A stretch of DNA of 64,000 nucleotides from Poecilobothrus nobilitatus (lineage: Eukaryota; Arthropoda; Insecta; Diptera; Dolichopodidae), in the NCBI GenBank assembly GCA_947095535.1, contig OX352774.1, positions 173,846,200-173,910,199 on the forward strand. Reading direction: 5' to 3'. Under the pieces are notes generated by a model. That model ran no database searches, had not been told where the DNA came from, and saw only the letters and a program-made list of their open reading frames with translations. The position numbers were made by a program, and so were the translations under genes. Every line of letters begins with the position of its first letter. Position 1 is the first letter of the stretch. Shown here in pieces: positions 35,063-45,976 of this stretch.

Positions 35063-36172
35063 AACAAGGCAGTGTGTAAAACCTAAGGTTCGTAAAAGGT
35101 TCGCACATTTTCCAAAAAGGCAATAAACAGTTTAGAATTTGTTGTGACTTACACCAAAATTTGTAATTTCTCTTAATAATTTATAGTATGTATGTAACAA
35201 TCACGATACAGTTTTTTTAATTTAAAAAAAAAACGCTATATAATTAGCTATAAATTTTTATTTACTACTAACTAAATAATAAATTTGAACTGTCTTTTAT
35301 CTTTATTTAATTTTATTACGAACACGATGAAGATGTCTAAAAATAAGAAATTTAAATTTTTGAGTCCTATTAGATTTGAGACAAGTGGAATTTAGAAAAG
35401 TTTTTTCTTAGCTAACACGTCTTAATTCTGAAAGATCTTTCTTCTTTCAAAATTATAAAGTTCTAACGTTTCGGAGTGCCAAATTTTAAATGTGATACTG
35501 TGAATTTATGTACATAGGTACTAAATTACCAAAAATATTATGTATTATTTCAATATTGTAAAAAAAATATTAAACAGAACCTAAGATACATTTATCCAGC
35601 CAATGGGATAGTTGTTAACGCACCGTCCTTTCATACGAAAGGTTTCGGGTTTAAACACCGGGTGGGTCATATAGATTAATAAAAAATAATAAACATTTTT
35701 CTTATAATATATAGAACATAAAATTAGAATTAAACATAAAATTAGAACATAGTAGAACATAATTAAATTAAAAATAAGTATATATTATGTCCTATAAATT
35801 ATAATTAATATCATATATTGTAATAGCTATATAATAAAATAATAATAAACCATAATTCTTGTATAAGACAATAGATGGCGTAAAAATAAAAGAAACCTGT
35901 CATAGTCTTGTGCAATATAGCTACAGCCGAGTAATCAACGATTTAATATTATTAATGATTCCAGAAACTGAAACTTAGCCAAAAATGAATAATAAATGAT
36001 TTAGTGGATTTAATGGAGGAGAAAAAAAAAGACATATTTGAAAATATGGCTATTCTGCAACATTAATTTTTTTAAGAGATCTATTCATGGTTTAAAGTTC
36101 ACTGTTCTATCTTAAACAGGCCGACAGACGGACGAACATAGTGAAACAAAATCTTTTTTAAAAATGTGCTAA
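35063..36172 (+). repeat. RepA copy 5, interrupted by SINE2
   Basis: It starts AACAAGGCAGTGTGTAAAACC. Forward RepA runs to about 35590 (CAGAACCTAAGATACATTTA), resumes after the SINE2 at about 36020 (ATGGCTATTCTGCAAC), and ends with GACAGACGGACG, GTGAAAC and AAATGTGCTAA. The outer segments match copies 2 and 6 in order. The SINE is therefore the younger insertion. Confidence 0.7.
35593..36010 (+). mobile_element. SINE2 copy nested in RepA
   Basis: The head reads ATGGGATAGTTGTTAACGC, then a CCTTTC/GAAAGG arm, then GGGTTTAAACACC (a damaged B-box). The body carries ATTCTTGTATAAGACAATAG, ATGGCGTAAAAATAAAAG, GAGTAATCAACGATTTAA and AATAATAAATGATT. It is about 70 bp longer than the 30.3-kb copy, mainly because of an internal GAACATAAAATTA-like duplication near 35710-35765. 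Confidence 0.75.
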
Positions 36173-37300
36173 AAATTAATTACAGTTTCTTTTAAACTTA
36201 AACAATTGAAGCTTACACTAATTTCTGTAGGTACCCCAAATTTCTTATGACTGAAATAATCTAATTAAATTTTTTACCTTAAAAACTGTCTTAATATTAA
36301 TATTTAATATAATTTAAATTTTAAATCTTAATTTTATATTAAAAAACTTACTTTTTACAAATGGTATAAGTATATACCTATGTAATAAAATAAAATTTCA
36401 CTAGATCAAGTTTTTTTTCTCCTATATACTAAATTGAAATCCTGAATCCACCTACAATAAAAATTCACACGATATTTAAAACAAAAAATCAAATTCTTAA
36501 AATCCCAAATCTTAAATCCAGATTTATTTCTTAAAGTTTTCTTGATTTCATGCTAAATTAAAAGAAAATACAATTATCTATATACATATATATATATTCA
36601 TATAATATATATGTTTGTATATTTCATTTTAATTTTTTATAGATAAATCCTTAAAGATATTACACCCTCGCCGAATCGGTATAACATTAAATCATCCACT
36701 AAATTGCATCATAAATGCATCACTTTCATTTGACCTCATCACATCGAAAAATTTTTCATTTTCCACACATTTTATACTTAGCAAAAAAGAAAAATGAAAA
36801 ACAAAATATCTACCAAATAATATTTTTTATACACATTTAGAAATTGCAGACATGGTATTTTATTAGTAATGAGAAGCTGTTGATTTCAAAAAAGGTGGAA
36901 TGTTTGGAAAAAAATAAAAAAAAACTAAAAAAAAATAAAAATGGAATTTATAAAGTAGGAAAAAAAATTAAGACTTTAAGAAGGTAACAATTATAGGATT
37001 ATTTTATAATTAAAAGAATACAATTACCACAATTGTCAACCACATTGTTAAATTGGGAGTTTTATTTCATATTACAATTAAAAAATAATTTTTGTTTACA
37101 AAATTTACAACTTCATTTATCTCTACTTTATAACTTTGACATTTATACTAAAAATTGGTTTTGACAACTGTCATTTACTTTCGAAAAAATTCGAATGAAA
37201 AATTAATGACTCGTTTTCAATAATACCAACATAAAATGAAGATAAATAATCTTCTTTGAGCGGTGCAATTTCCGTACGTTTTCAATCATAAGTCCCAATT
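36173..37300. other. AT-rich stretch with one islet
   Basis: A T-rich tract ending TTTTTTATAG at 36642 is followed by a 36-nt islet and then TCG|GTATAAC. The only frame open across it reads KSLKILHPRRI. It continues as a GC-richer block to about 36750. Weak exon candidate. Nothing else recognised. Confidence 0.35.
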
Positions 37301-37712
37301 TAAGAATAAAATGGCAAAAAAGGCCCGATTTAAATTATATTTTACACTTACTAACTGGGTTATGTCATATATTGAAGATATAGAAAGCCGTTTATGGTCC
37401 TCTTGACAGTAGTAGCAACATTCGAAAATTACAAATTCAAAAAATTTATTTAATTCCACCCCTGTTGTTTAGTACTCAAATACATGGTATTCATTACCTG
37501 GTAAAAGGTATTTTTCGATATTTTTAATGTTTATAAAACTTATAATGGAAAATGGTACTTCAAAAAACCTCTATTTAAAAACCCTCTCATATAGGTTTAA
37601 CGCAAAACGCAAGGAAAATATTCAAACTCAATGGGGTAGCGCAGTTTTCAACGAATTTTCAACGAATTTTAGGTTTCTTAGGTATGTATCATTAATTGCC
37701 GCGGTGAGTTAA
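37301..37712 (+). other. two unrecognised short open frames
   Basis: From 37311 an ATG in the context AAAATGG opens a 31-codon frame starting MAKKARFKLYF. A second frame at 37527-37712 encodes 61 residues with a less biased composition than most frames here (KTLSYRFNAKRKENIQ and WGSAVFNEF). Near its end are TTCTTAG|GTATGT and GCG|GTGAGT, which resemble splice signals. Just upstream, 37160-37175 carries TTTGACAACTGTCA. I do not recognise either peptide. It could be the debris of a DNA transposon or a chance frame. Confidence 0.2.
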
Positions 37713-39597
37713 AATGATTAATAAATGTTTAATTTTTATTTAATTTTAAACCCAAAGCATTTAGTAATATTAGTTTCTACAATGCCACCTAGCCGGTAAA
37801 ATTATATTAATCTAAAATTATTGACCAGTGCAGAATCTAGAATTTCTTTAACAAATTTTTCGAAAATCAATACAAGGCATTCTTTTATGTTTGTTTGATT
37901 TGTTGATGTTTGTTTTTTTTTCGAAGATCAACTCTTATAGGTCAGATTCTCTCGTAAAATAATTGGAAGAAATAAATCAAAATTAAATTAGAATTACATC
38001 TCTCCTATATTATAAGAACATATGAACAAACAAAAGCAAAAATTGAACTTGAAAACTTCTGATTAAGGCCAATTCTTCTTTAATATTTGAATATCTAAAA
38101 TATTAAAACAGGTCCCAATAAATTTTGTCAATTTCGTCAATTTTATCAAAATCAACTTTTCATTTAACTCCAGGATAAACTGATTTTAATATTTTATATT
38201 TTTTTGAATAATATTATAAACGAAAAAATAAAATTTAAACCGAATCTTTCCGACAAATTAAACTTCAATTTAAACAAAATATCTACGAAAATTTACAAAA
38301 ATAAAACGCTAGAATTTATATAAAATCTTACATTGCAACATATATATTACATAAATGTCTACATACATTTATTATATATGTATGTACATACATTTATTAT
38401 AAACTTATAAATATGTAGAGGTATTTATATTGAAATTGCAGCTTAAACTTTGATCTTTTATGAATTAGTTTCGGTTTATAACAAGTCTATGACTATAGGG
38501 TTTTTTTTTAGCGAATATTTTTTTGTTTAAATTTTTTATTTTATTTTTTTTTTTGTTTTAGTTCAAGATTTTAAATACACCAATATTGGTATTTTATATT
38601 CACGATAAGCGCGAAAATTCTCTTTCAATATTTTCCACTTCATAACCTATAAATATAAAAATATATACTGACTTTATACATAATATACAGGGATAGAAAT
38701 TTAAAAATTTTCCGCGTGCCAAATATTAATAAATTCGATTAAGACGAATTGTAATGGGTATATAACTATCTAGTGTTCAAAGTTAAAAGGTAAGGTTAAA
38801 CAACCCGCACAAAGAAAGTCTAATTTCAGTTGAAATTATTTTAGTTTTACAAAAATTAAAACTTAAAAAGTAGGGTTTTTGTATCTAACCATGAAATATC
38901 TATAAGAATATTATGCGTACCGCTTATATGTTATTTCTGGTGTAAATAATTCAATAGAAAATGAAATTTTTGAAAAATTTACAATTAAAAATTCCATAAA
39001 GAAAAAAAAAAATGAAAAAACAATTTTTTGAAACAATTTTACAACAATAAAATTTAAAAAAAAAAAACCTTTAGGGTAACAATGACTTAACTAGGAGGAA
39101 TTTGTACATAGGTATATATATGTATATGTATATTTTGTTAGGATATATATATTATTTTATATAGTTCTTTTTACATGTAATAATCCATATAAAGTCAACT
39201 GAAATCATACATTTTCGAAATTTTTTAATTTTTTTTTACTAGTTTATAAAATAAAAGAATATTTTAAAAAATAGATACCATGGAATTATAGGTTTAAATT
39301 CCATTTTTATATTAATTAAATCACATTAATTAAAATTACTATATAACTTTAAAATGAATTCATACGTTTAATTTAGACATAAATGACAATGTTGGAAATA
39401 AAATTTAAATTTTAAAACTATTGTATAAAATAATAATGAGCCTAGATGAACCTATACAGTCAATACAATATTTTAATCTACACAAATCGAGATTTTTATT
39501 AGAAATCACAATTAAAAAAAAATAAAGGCTCATTATTTTTCCGTTTTCCACTTCTATTGGAGGAGGGAGAGGGGGGTTTTTTGCCCATAAAATTACA
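37713..39597. other. AT-rich non-coding stretch
   Basis: No gene. It has a duplicated ACATACATTTATTATA at about 38360 and 38388 and A/T runs. A run of C/T-rich text at 39540-39585 lies on the border of SINE2. Confidence 0.5.
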
Positions 39598-39845
39598 ATG
39601 ATTAGACTAAACTTCACTTTCTTGAATCATCAAATTCATCAAGTTGGTAATTACTTGACTGTGTTTTGTACTAGATAATAATACACAAATACTTGCGCCA
39701 TCTGTTATCTTATACAAGAATTATTTTAATATTTTTTCATTTATTTTATATTACGATACAAACTTTTGCAATATAAAATACTACTTCTGAACATCGTAGT
39801 ATAGTTACGACATAAAGTACTACTATACTGGCCGAGGTTTGAATA
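39598..39845 (-). mobile_element. SINE2 copy, minus strand, damaged head
   Basis: On the minus strand the body carries ATTCTTGTATAAGATAACAG, ATGGCGCAAG, CAAGTAATTACCAACTTG and GATTCAAGAAAGTGAAG, matching the 30.3- and 35.6-kb copies. The head keeps only part of the B-box (TTCAAACCTCGG). The 5' part of the tRNA-like region is lost or too decayed to see. Confidence 0.65.
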
Positions 39846-41615
39846 GTATATTTTAGATTGAAATCACTACTTACTCTATATTGGTCAGAGAAAGATTCAG
39901 ATATGGTATATTTAATATTTAACAAAATTACACCTACGATTTAATATTAAATGATGCAACCATTGATCGATCAATACTTTAACCTTATTTTAAAACGAAA
40001 TGGAAAATACTAATAACTATATAAACTGAGTGACATTTCTTCAGCCATAGTAAATCAGGACAAGACAATTTGTATTTAAAATTTTATAAAGAACTTCAAT
40101 ACGATAAAGATAAAGATAAAGATGAACATGAACATGATGATAAACATGAAAAATATAAATTACTGGCACTTTTACATCAAAATAAACTGAAATGACTTCT
40201 AGATAAAAAATAGAGAAAAAAAAATGGAAATTATTTAATCAATGGGGACTGCTTTTTTTTTATATCTTATTTGACTTATGGTTAAACTTTTTTTCTTCGT
40301 TGCAATTTGTTTTCTTTATTGGAAATAATTCAAATAAAATAAAAAGTGTTAAGTGTTTAGTGTTTTAAGTAGCAAACGAATTCTCCTTATTTCCGAAACA
40401 AAACGTGAACGCTTGGTTTGAAAAGAAAAACTAATTAAGAAATTTTTTGAACGTTCGGAATTATTGTTAAATTACATATCTGTTGCTTAAGTTTTTATAA
40501 TATTAAACCTTTATAAGCATATATTATTAATAGAAGGATATTATATATATTGTTTGTAAATGATATAAGCCCTACTATTGGACAAACATATGTATAGTCT
40601 TGGAAAACCATTACTAAATAAATTTTAAACTGTTCTTAAAATTCATCTTGTTCTTTAAAAGTAAGTATATGATACATAAGTTTAGTTCTTTAGACATTAT
40701 GAGAAATTTGTTTGATACACCTTTTATTTTTATAGCCAAATTAATTATAGGCCTCTCTTTAAAGAAGATTTTTTCACATTACTATGAATACATTAGAAAC
40801 TTTAATGAATTTAAATTACGGAAAAAATTATTAAATCTGCAAATAAATTATTTTATTTCCAGCCATTTCAATAGTACCCAACAACAAATAAAAGAAAATC
40901 TTTATAGAAATTGTTTTAATATACAACAAAAAAAGATTTCTTATAGTTTTAAACATTAAAGTAATTTAATTTAAAGTCAATAGGAAAAAAAAAGCATTAG
41001 TAAAGTAATAGAATCATGAAATCTTTTTATCATACAGATAATATGTATAGAACAACAGAAGCAACAACAACTTCAACAATTTGCAATAAGCGTAACTATT
41101 TTTATAACAAATCGTGCCATTCAACCTTAGATCATTAATTAAATACTTAATGATAGGTTTAAATTTTTATTTTTTTTTAGTTTTTTAAAAGAAAAAAAAA
41201 AAACCGAATCAAAGAAAGTGTTTTTTTTTTTTTTTCTTTAATAAAGAAGAAAATATTAAATAAAAATCAAATCTGTTCATTAAATCCTTCGTCTAAGCTA
41301 TTATTAAAAGGATTATCGTGATTTTCAGAAAAAAAAAATAAATAATTTCAAATATACCTTAAAGATATAAATTTTATTTTTTATTATCTTATAAAAAAAA
41401 AAAATGTTTGTATTTCTATGAAAGAATTTTTTTTTTTTTTATTGATTTAAATTATTTTTATAATATTTTATGTACTTAAAAATATTATATAAGAAAAAAA
41501 ATTCTAATTGCAATATAAAAAAAAATCTTCATCATTTTTACTTAAGCTAATAGTAAATTTTAATTATTAAAAAAATGTAATACCTTTAACCCTTCTGAAT
41601 AAATATACAACAGAT
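39846..41615. other. AT-rich non-coding stretch
   Basis: It contains the longest open frame of the window (103 codons, 40648-40959, +). The frame is made of K, I, N, F and L with no motif, and its base composition equals the surroundings, so I treat it as chance. A/T runs near 41197-41240 and 41394-41440. Confidence 0.45.
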
Positions 41616-41689
41616 CTGGTGATCCTATTGAAGAAGAAGATATGCATAGAATTCCTTCAATCAATTCATTCCATAAAGTTTAGGACTTA

Positions 41690-41990
41690 GGACTCTCATA
41701 CAACTTTTGTAGAAACAGCTAAAATGAAGAAGAAGAAAAAATAATCTTTCAAATTTTGTATGAATTCACAACTTTGACTCAAAAAAGAAGAAAGTTTCTG
41801 AGAAATCATCTTAAATAACCTTTTAGATTTGTCGGAAATGGATTTAATCAATTTACAGCACTTTGTAATAAGCTTCCAATTGTTTAATTACGAAAAAAAC
41901 TAATCTATATGGTATCACAACTTACCTAAATTGGCTTAAGTGTGCATCTGAAGCCCCTTTCTACCTATCTACCAACCCCTCCGATTCTCA
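41690..41990 (+). pseudogene. LINE ORF2 RNase H-region remnant
   Basis: The + strand reads EEEEKIIFQILYEFTT, then KRRKFLRNHL, then after a frame break NLLDLSEMDLINLQHFV. It aligns with the 32.56-32.96 kb remnant at the DNA level (AGAAGAAAGTTTCTG, AATAACCTTTT, GCACTTTGTAA, AAATTGGCTTAAGTGTGCAT). Same family, same strand, equally dead. Confidence 0.5.
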
Positions 41991-42328
41991 TCAGCTTTAT
42001 CTTTATTATAAAAATTTCCTTTTGTTTAGTCAAAATGTCAAGAGGAGTTTCATTTTAAATAATTTTTACTTCATAAGTTTTTATAATTAAAAAGGACGAG
42101 TTGGATTGAAACAATTTTTATAGCAAATGGAATGGAATTACCCTTAGTACTGAACTATTTTATTTTACTTTACTTTTAAATTTATTTAAATACAAGTAAA
42201 TTTTTTTTTAAATAAAATTAACTAAAAATTACATTAAGCGAATTGAGCTACATGAACTATTTGTATTTATAATTTTTCATAAACTCTGCCGCACTGCAAA
42301 GATATTCCTTTAAAAGAAATTGTGGGTA

Positions 42329-42520
42329 TACTTTAGTTTAGATACATCGTCCAATTAATTTTAAGTTTTACATAATGGTACTTATAGTGATTATAGTGAC
42401 TTATAACATGATTTTTGGCGACAAGGTCATTAAAATGGCAGTTTTGAGTTCAAGATGACGTCATTAGGTGCCGTTACTAAAAATTTCAAAGTAATAGGAT
42501 AATGTACCTAAAGTAAAGTA
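42329..42520. mobile_element. MITE of about 192 bp, TA target
   Basis: The left arm starts TACTTTAGTTTAGATACATC and the right arm ends with the inverse of TACTTTACTTTAGGTACATT. The arms match imperfectly over about 42 bp and the interior contains TGGCAGTTTTGAGTTCAAG and GATGACGTCA. TA on each side (42327-42328 and 42521-42522) suggests a Tc1/mariner-type target duplication. No coding capacity, so mobilised in trans if at all. Confidence 0.65.
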
Positions 42521-42889
42521 TATCCGAAATTGTTTATTGAATGCTTTAAAATCAGTTTTGAATATCTTTCCGAAATTCTGTAAATCCTTAAAATTATTTC
42601 AAAAATTATAAAACATAAATCCCATTTTTAAAATAATTTTATGTTTATGTATACATACGAAAGTTAAAATTAAATGAAACCCAGCGTATATAAACCTAAA
42701 CTTTTATATATGTGCGAAAGTTTTAAATTTATAAGAACCTAAAACAGAATATTAGTAACATATGCAAAATTCGACACTTGAACCGGAGGCTATTTCTGTA
42801 TAAAAAAAAGTTAACACTTATGATTAGAGAACGTATAATATGCGTGTATTTCATTTGCCCGTAGTATCAATTGACTGTATTTCTTTTTA

Positions 42890-43070
42890 AATTAGGAGAA
42901 ATTTTAGAGTTGCATTCAAAAGTAGGGCTTTACGCTTTTTGCAGAATATCTATATGTGAGAATCTGAATTAAGAGGGACTTTACTGAATTCAATATCAAA
43001 GTTATACGCCTATTACAGAGTATTTTATATAATATATTTTTGTATAATATGAAATGCAGGCAAATGGAAT
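42890..43070 (+). repeat. diverged copies of the 88-bp unit
   Basis: Two degenerate units with GAAATTTTAGAGTTGC, TATATGTGAGAATCTGAATT, AAGAGGGAC and TACGCCTATTACAGAG are related to the units at 16602-16870. Confidence 0.5.
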
Positions 43071-44103
43071 ACAGACTTGTGATAGTAACCGTTATGATTA
43101 CACTAAAAAATGAGATGTCCACAAAAAAAGACTAATTACACTTCAAAAATATTCAAAAACCAAATTAAATTGGTTAAATTGGTATTTAAATTGGTTTTCA
43201 CTTATAAGTTTATACATTTAATAAAATACATTTTAATATAATAACATAATTTCAAATAATAAAAAAAAAAAAAAAAATTAAGTTATTAAAATATATATAA
43301 TAAAATTTATGATATTTTTAATAATTTTACAACTTTACAAATTAATTGTAATAAAAATTTACACTTAATTGACTTCTCTTTAAACAAATTGGATTGTTTT
43401 TTTTCTTTTTTATACAAACAATAACTACTGATTAACATAACAATTTTTTATGCTCCATTTTAGATTCCACAACTTCTCTTTTTTATATTTAAATAATCTG
43501 TAAAAATACCTGTTAAAAAAAAAAAAAAAAACAAAACAAAAAAAACAAATAAAACTCTCTGTTTATTTTTTTTTTTTTTTTCATCTTATAATCAAATTCA
43601 ATTGAAATCGGCATTTCAATTCCTTTTACAAAAAATAAAAATCACAATTTAATTTTACGTTCTTCTAATCAACTGCAACCATATTTGGCAAAAAAAAAAC
43701 TTTTATTTTATTCTTTTTATTCCTTATAGCTTCTTGTTTTTATTTTTTTGTTTTTTGCTATTTGTTGTCTCTGTCACTAGGTCAATAGTGTACTAGAATA
43801 TTGAATAGTAAAAAATAAACAAAGCTAACACAGAACTCAAAAAGTAACAACAACAACAACAACAAGAACAAAAAAAATAAATAAAAATCGGTCAAAAGAA
43901 CAATTTTCTTCCAAATATAACATTTCTATATTGTATTCAATTATAATCTTTAAATTCGATAAATAATTTTTGAATACAATCGATTCTGTTTCTTTTTTTT
44001 TTTTTTTTTTTGTATTTTTTATGATTCTATTCAATTTTTTATTATATGATACAGAATGTGATAAAAATTTAATTTTAAAAATTATATTTTATAAAATCTG
44101 TTA
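43071..44103. other. AT-rich stretch with (AAC)n
   Basis: An (AAC)n microsatellite lies at about 43846-43863, and long A and T runs near 43260, 43516, 43570 and 43993. No gene seen. Confidence 0.5.
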
Positions 44104-44945
44104 CGAGGAAGAGTGCAGTAGAGTAGTGCCAACTCTGGGATACCCGTATGAACGTAATATATCCTATTTCCATAAAACTTTATCATCTTTTACAAAATTT
44201 CAAATGTTTGATCTAATTAAGCACCGAGATATATTTATATAAATTTTAGAGTTGTATGACAGCTAACCGTTACCTGAACCTGCTGCTCTAGCCGAACCAA
44301 ATTTATTATTTTTGTTATTGCATGCAATTCGACATCTTTTTACAAAATTTCAGATACCTAGCTTCAATAGACTCGGAATTATTTTCATTTAAAAAGAAAA
44401 GTTTTATGGCAGCTCACCGGACCTCTTGCACCAACACAACCAAATTTTACAAAAATTATTGCCATAAAATTTGATAATCATTTGTAAGATTTCAGACGCC
44501 TAGCTTCATTAAGTTCCAAGAGGTACAAGAAACCTGCAGCTGAAGCCGGATTCGAGTAGCTGCTCTAAGCCAATCACATTTTACAAAAGTTGTTGTCATG
44601 TAACTTGACACCTTTTCAATAAATTCCGGATACCTAGCTTCAATAGACAATGAGTTATTTTCATATAAAGAAAAAAGTTGTATGATAACTACTCGAACTG
44701 GGCGGCCGAAAATTCTGGATTTAAATAGCGAAGCTAACAATTTTGCAAAAGTGGCGTAAAAATAATTTCAGCCTACTAGCTCCTTTATTTTTTGACTTAT
44801 CGTGCGAACGAACGGACGGGTAGACGTGCATTGTTTAATCGACTAAGAATTCGATTCTAAGCTGATCCATACCTTTGAGCATATATGTAGCTCGACTTCT
44901 TTAAGGTGTCACAAACGTAATGGTAAATTTAATATACGCTTGAAC
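44104..44945 (+). repeat. RepB copy with tandem monomers
   Basis: It starts CGAGGAAGAGTGCAGTAGAG and GGGATACCCGTATGAACG, and ends TTTAAGGTGTCACAAACG, then TTTAATATACGCTTGAAC. Between them are about four monomers of 134-149 bp, with landmarks (CTAGCTTCAATAGAC or variants) near 44213, 44362, 44504 and 44638. Each carries GTATGACAGCTAACCG, CCAACACAACC and GATACCTAGCTTC-like blocks. Near the end is GAACGAACGGACGGG. The copy at 54 kb has fewer monomers. Small open frames inside are by-products. Confidence 0.75.
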
Positions 44946-45319
44946 GGTTAAATTAGTGAAATACAGTTTAAATTTAAAGTTTTGAATTTAGCTTCTAAGA
45001 AGCAGATACTGAAACTATTAGCTTGAAAACAAAATTCTTACTTTCCATGATTGTTGGAAGTGCCATAAGAATAATTGTCATTTAATCATTTTGGTTTAGG
45101 TTTATTTCATTCCTATATATGCTTAAATTTTCGTTCGTAAATGAAGAAGGAGGAAAATCAGGAAGCCAAAGAAGTATCTTAAATTGTTTCTAGTTTTCTT
45201 TCTAAAAATAACCTTGACGATAATTCAATTGAAATGGTACACAGCTTTAAATCTTTTGATTACTGCCTAGAATAAAATTGGAATGTAGAAAAACAAATTA
45301 GTTGCCTAATCGAAGATTT

Positions 45320-45720
45320 TAAGGGCTTTCGTCAAATTTAAAAAAAGTATTTGCCAATAGAAACATTCTTAAACATTCCATATTGCTATATGGAGCAGAA
45401 GTAATAGTCGCTGCATATGAATAAAGTAGAAACATTCAATATTTAAGTTTACAAAAGAATATTGAATATATTCTATGGACCGAACATATTTTAAATTTCA
45501 AAGTTCTACAATGAATGCTAAAACAATAAGCAGCATACTTCGGTCACATTATACGGAATCCTAAATATGAATTACCTCAATTAATAGTTCAAGAGAAAAT
45601 CGAATGAAGACATGGTTTCGGTTAAAAACAGATGTCGTGGTTCCAAAAAAAAAACTAGGCGAGAATTTGAAAAATAGGAAAGTTGGTTTACAAAACAACA
45701 AACAAAGAAAAATACAACAA
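45320..45720 (+). pseudogene. LINE ORF2 C-terminal remnant
   Basis: Allowing stops, the + strand reads KKVFANRNILKHSILLYGAE, later ILWTEHILNFKVLQ, then GHIIRNPKYELPQLIVQEKI and KQMSW. These are the order and text of a widespread arthropod LINE family (family pattern: LLYG-E-W, then W--HV-N--VL, then LGHI-R--KYELL-LI--GKIEGRR, then SWL). At least four stops interrupt it. Further LINE-derived sequence may extend upstream to about 45115. Confidence 0.65.
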
Positions 45721-45913
45721 ATAGTCTATTTTACAAGATAAGTTAATATCATATAAGCTTCTAATAACACTCAAACTTATCATTTCGCATACAGTGGCTT
45801 AAAACTAAGAAATTTTATTCCTATGAAGGGGAATCATAAATTTATTATAAGGAATCATTAGATTACTTTTAGTTAAAACTAACTTAGACTTTATATATTA
45901 GAACATACTTAAT

Positions 45914-45976
45914 AAAGAAATACTTAAGTAACATAAACTGGTATGAACAGTTATTATGTTACTTAAGTATTTCTTT
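45914..45976. repeat. 23-bp perfect inverted repeat at a transposon end
   Basis: The arms 45914-45936 and 45954-45976 are exact inverse copies (core ATACTTAAGTAACATAA against TTATGTTACTTAAGTAT) around a 17-nt loop. The right arm overlaps the first bases of the mariner-like copy A, whose outermost terminus is missing. It looks like a fold-back template switch during repair of a transposon end. Confidence 0.75.

Noticed and set aside
37680..37710. Ratchet point at TTCTTAG|GTATGT
   Set aside because: The pyrimidine tract is short and interrupted by AGG, and GTATGT is not the usual ratchet donor.
38775..38800. Donor-like AAAAG|GTAAGG
   Set aside because: No acceptor or open islet in front. A lone donor-like string is uninformative.
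40648..40959. Longest open frame in the window (103 codons, + strand)
   Set aside because: Made up of K, I, N, F, L and S, base composition equals its surroundings, no motif, no splice context, and no Kozak-like start worth noting. It fits a chance frame in 64 kb of AT-rich DNA.
43837..44242. Overlapping frames on both strands with poly-F, poly-V or poly-K
   Set aside because: They read through (AAC)n, an A run and the start of RepB. Simple sequence explains them.
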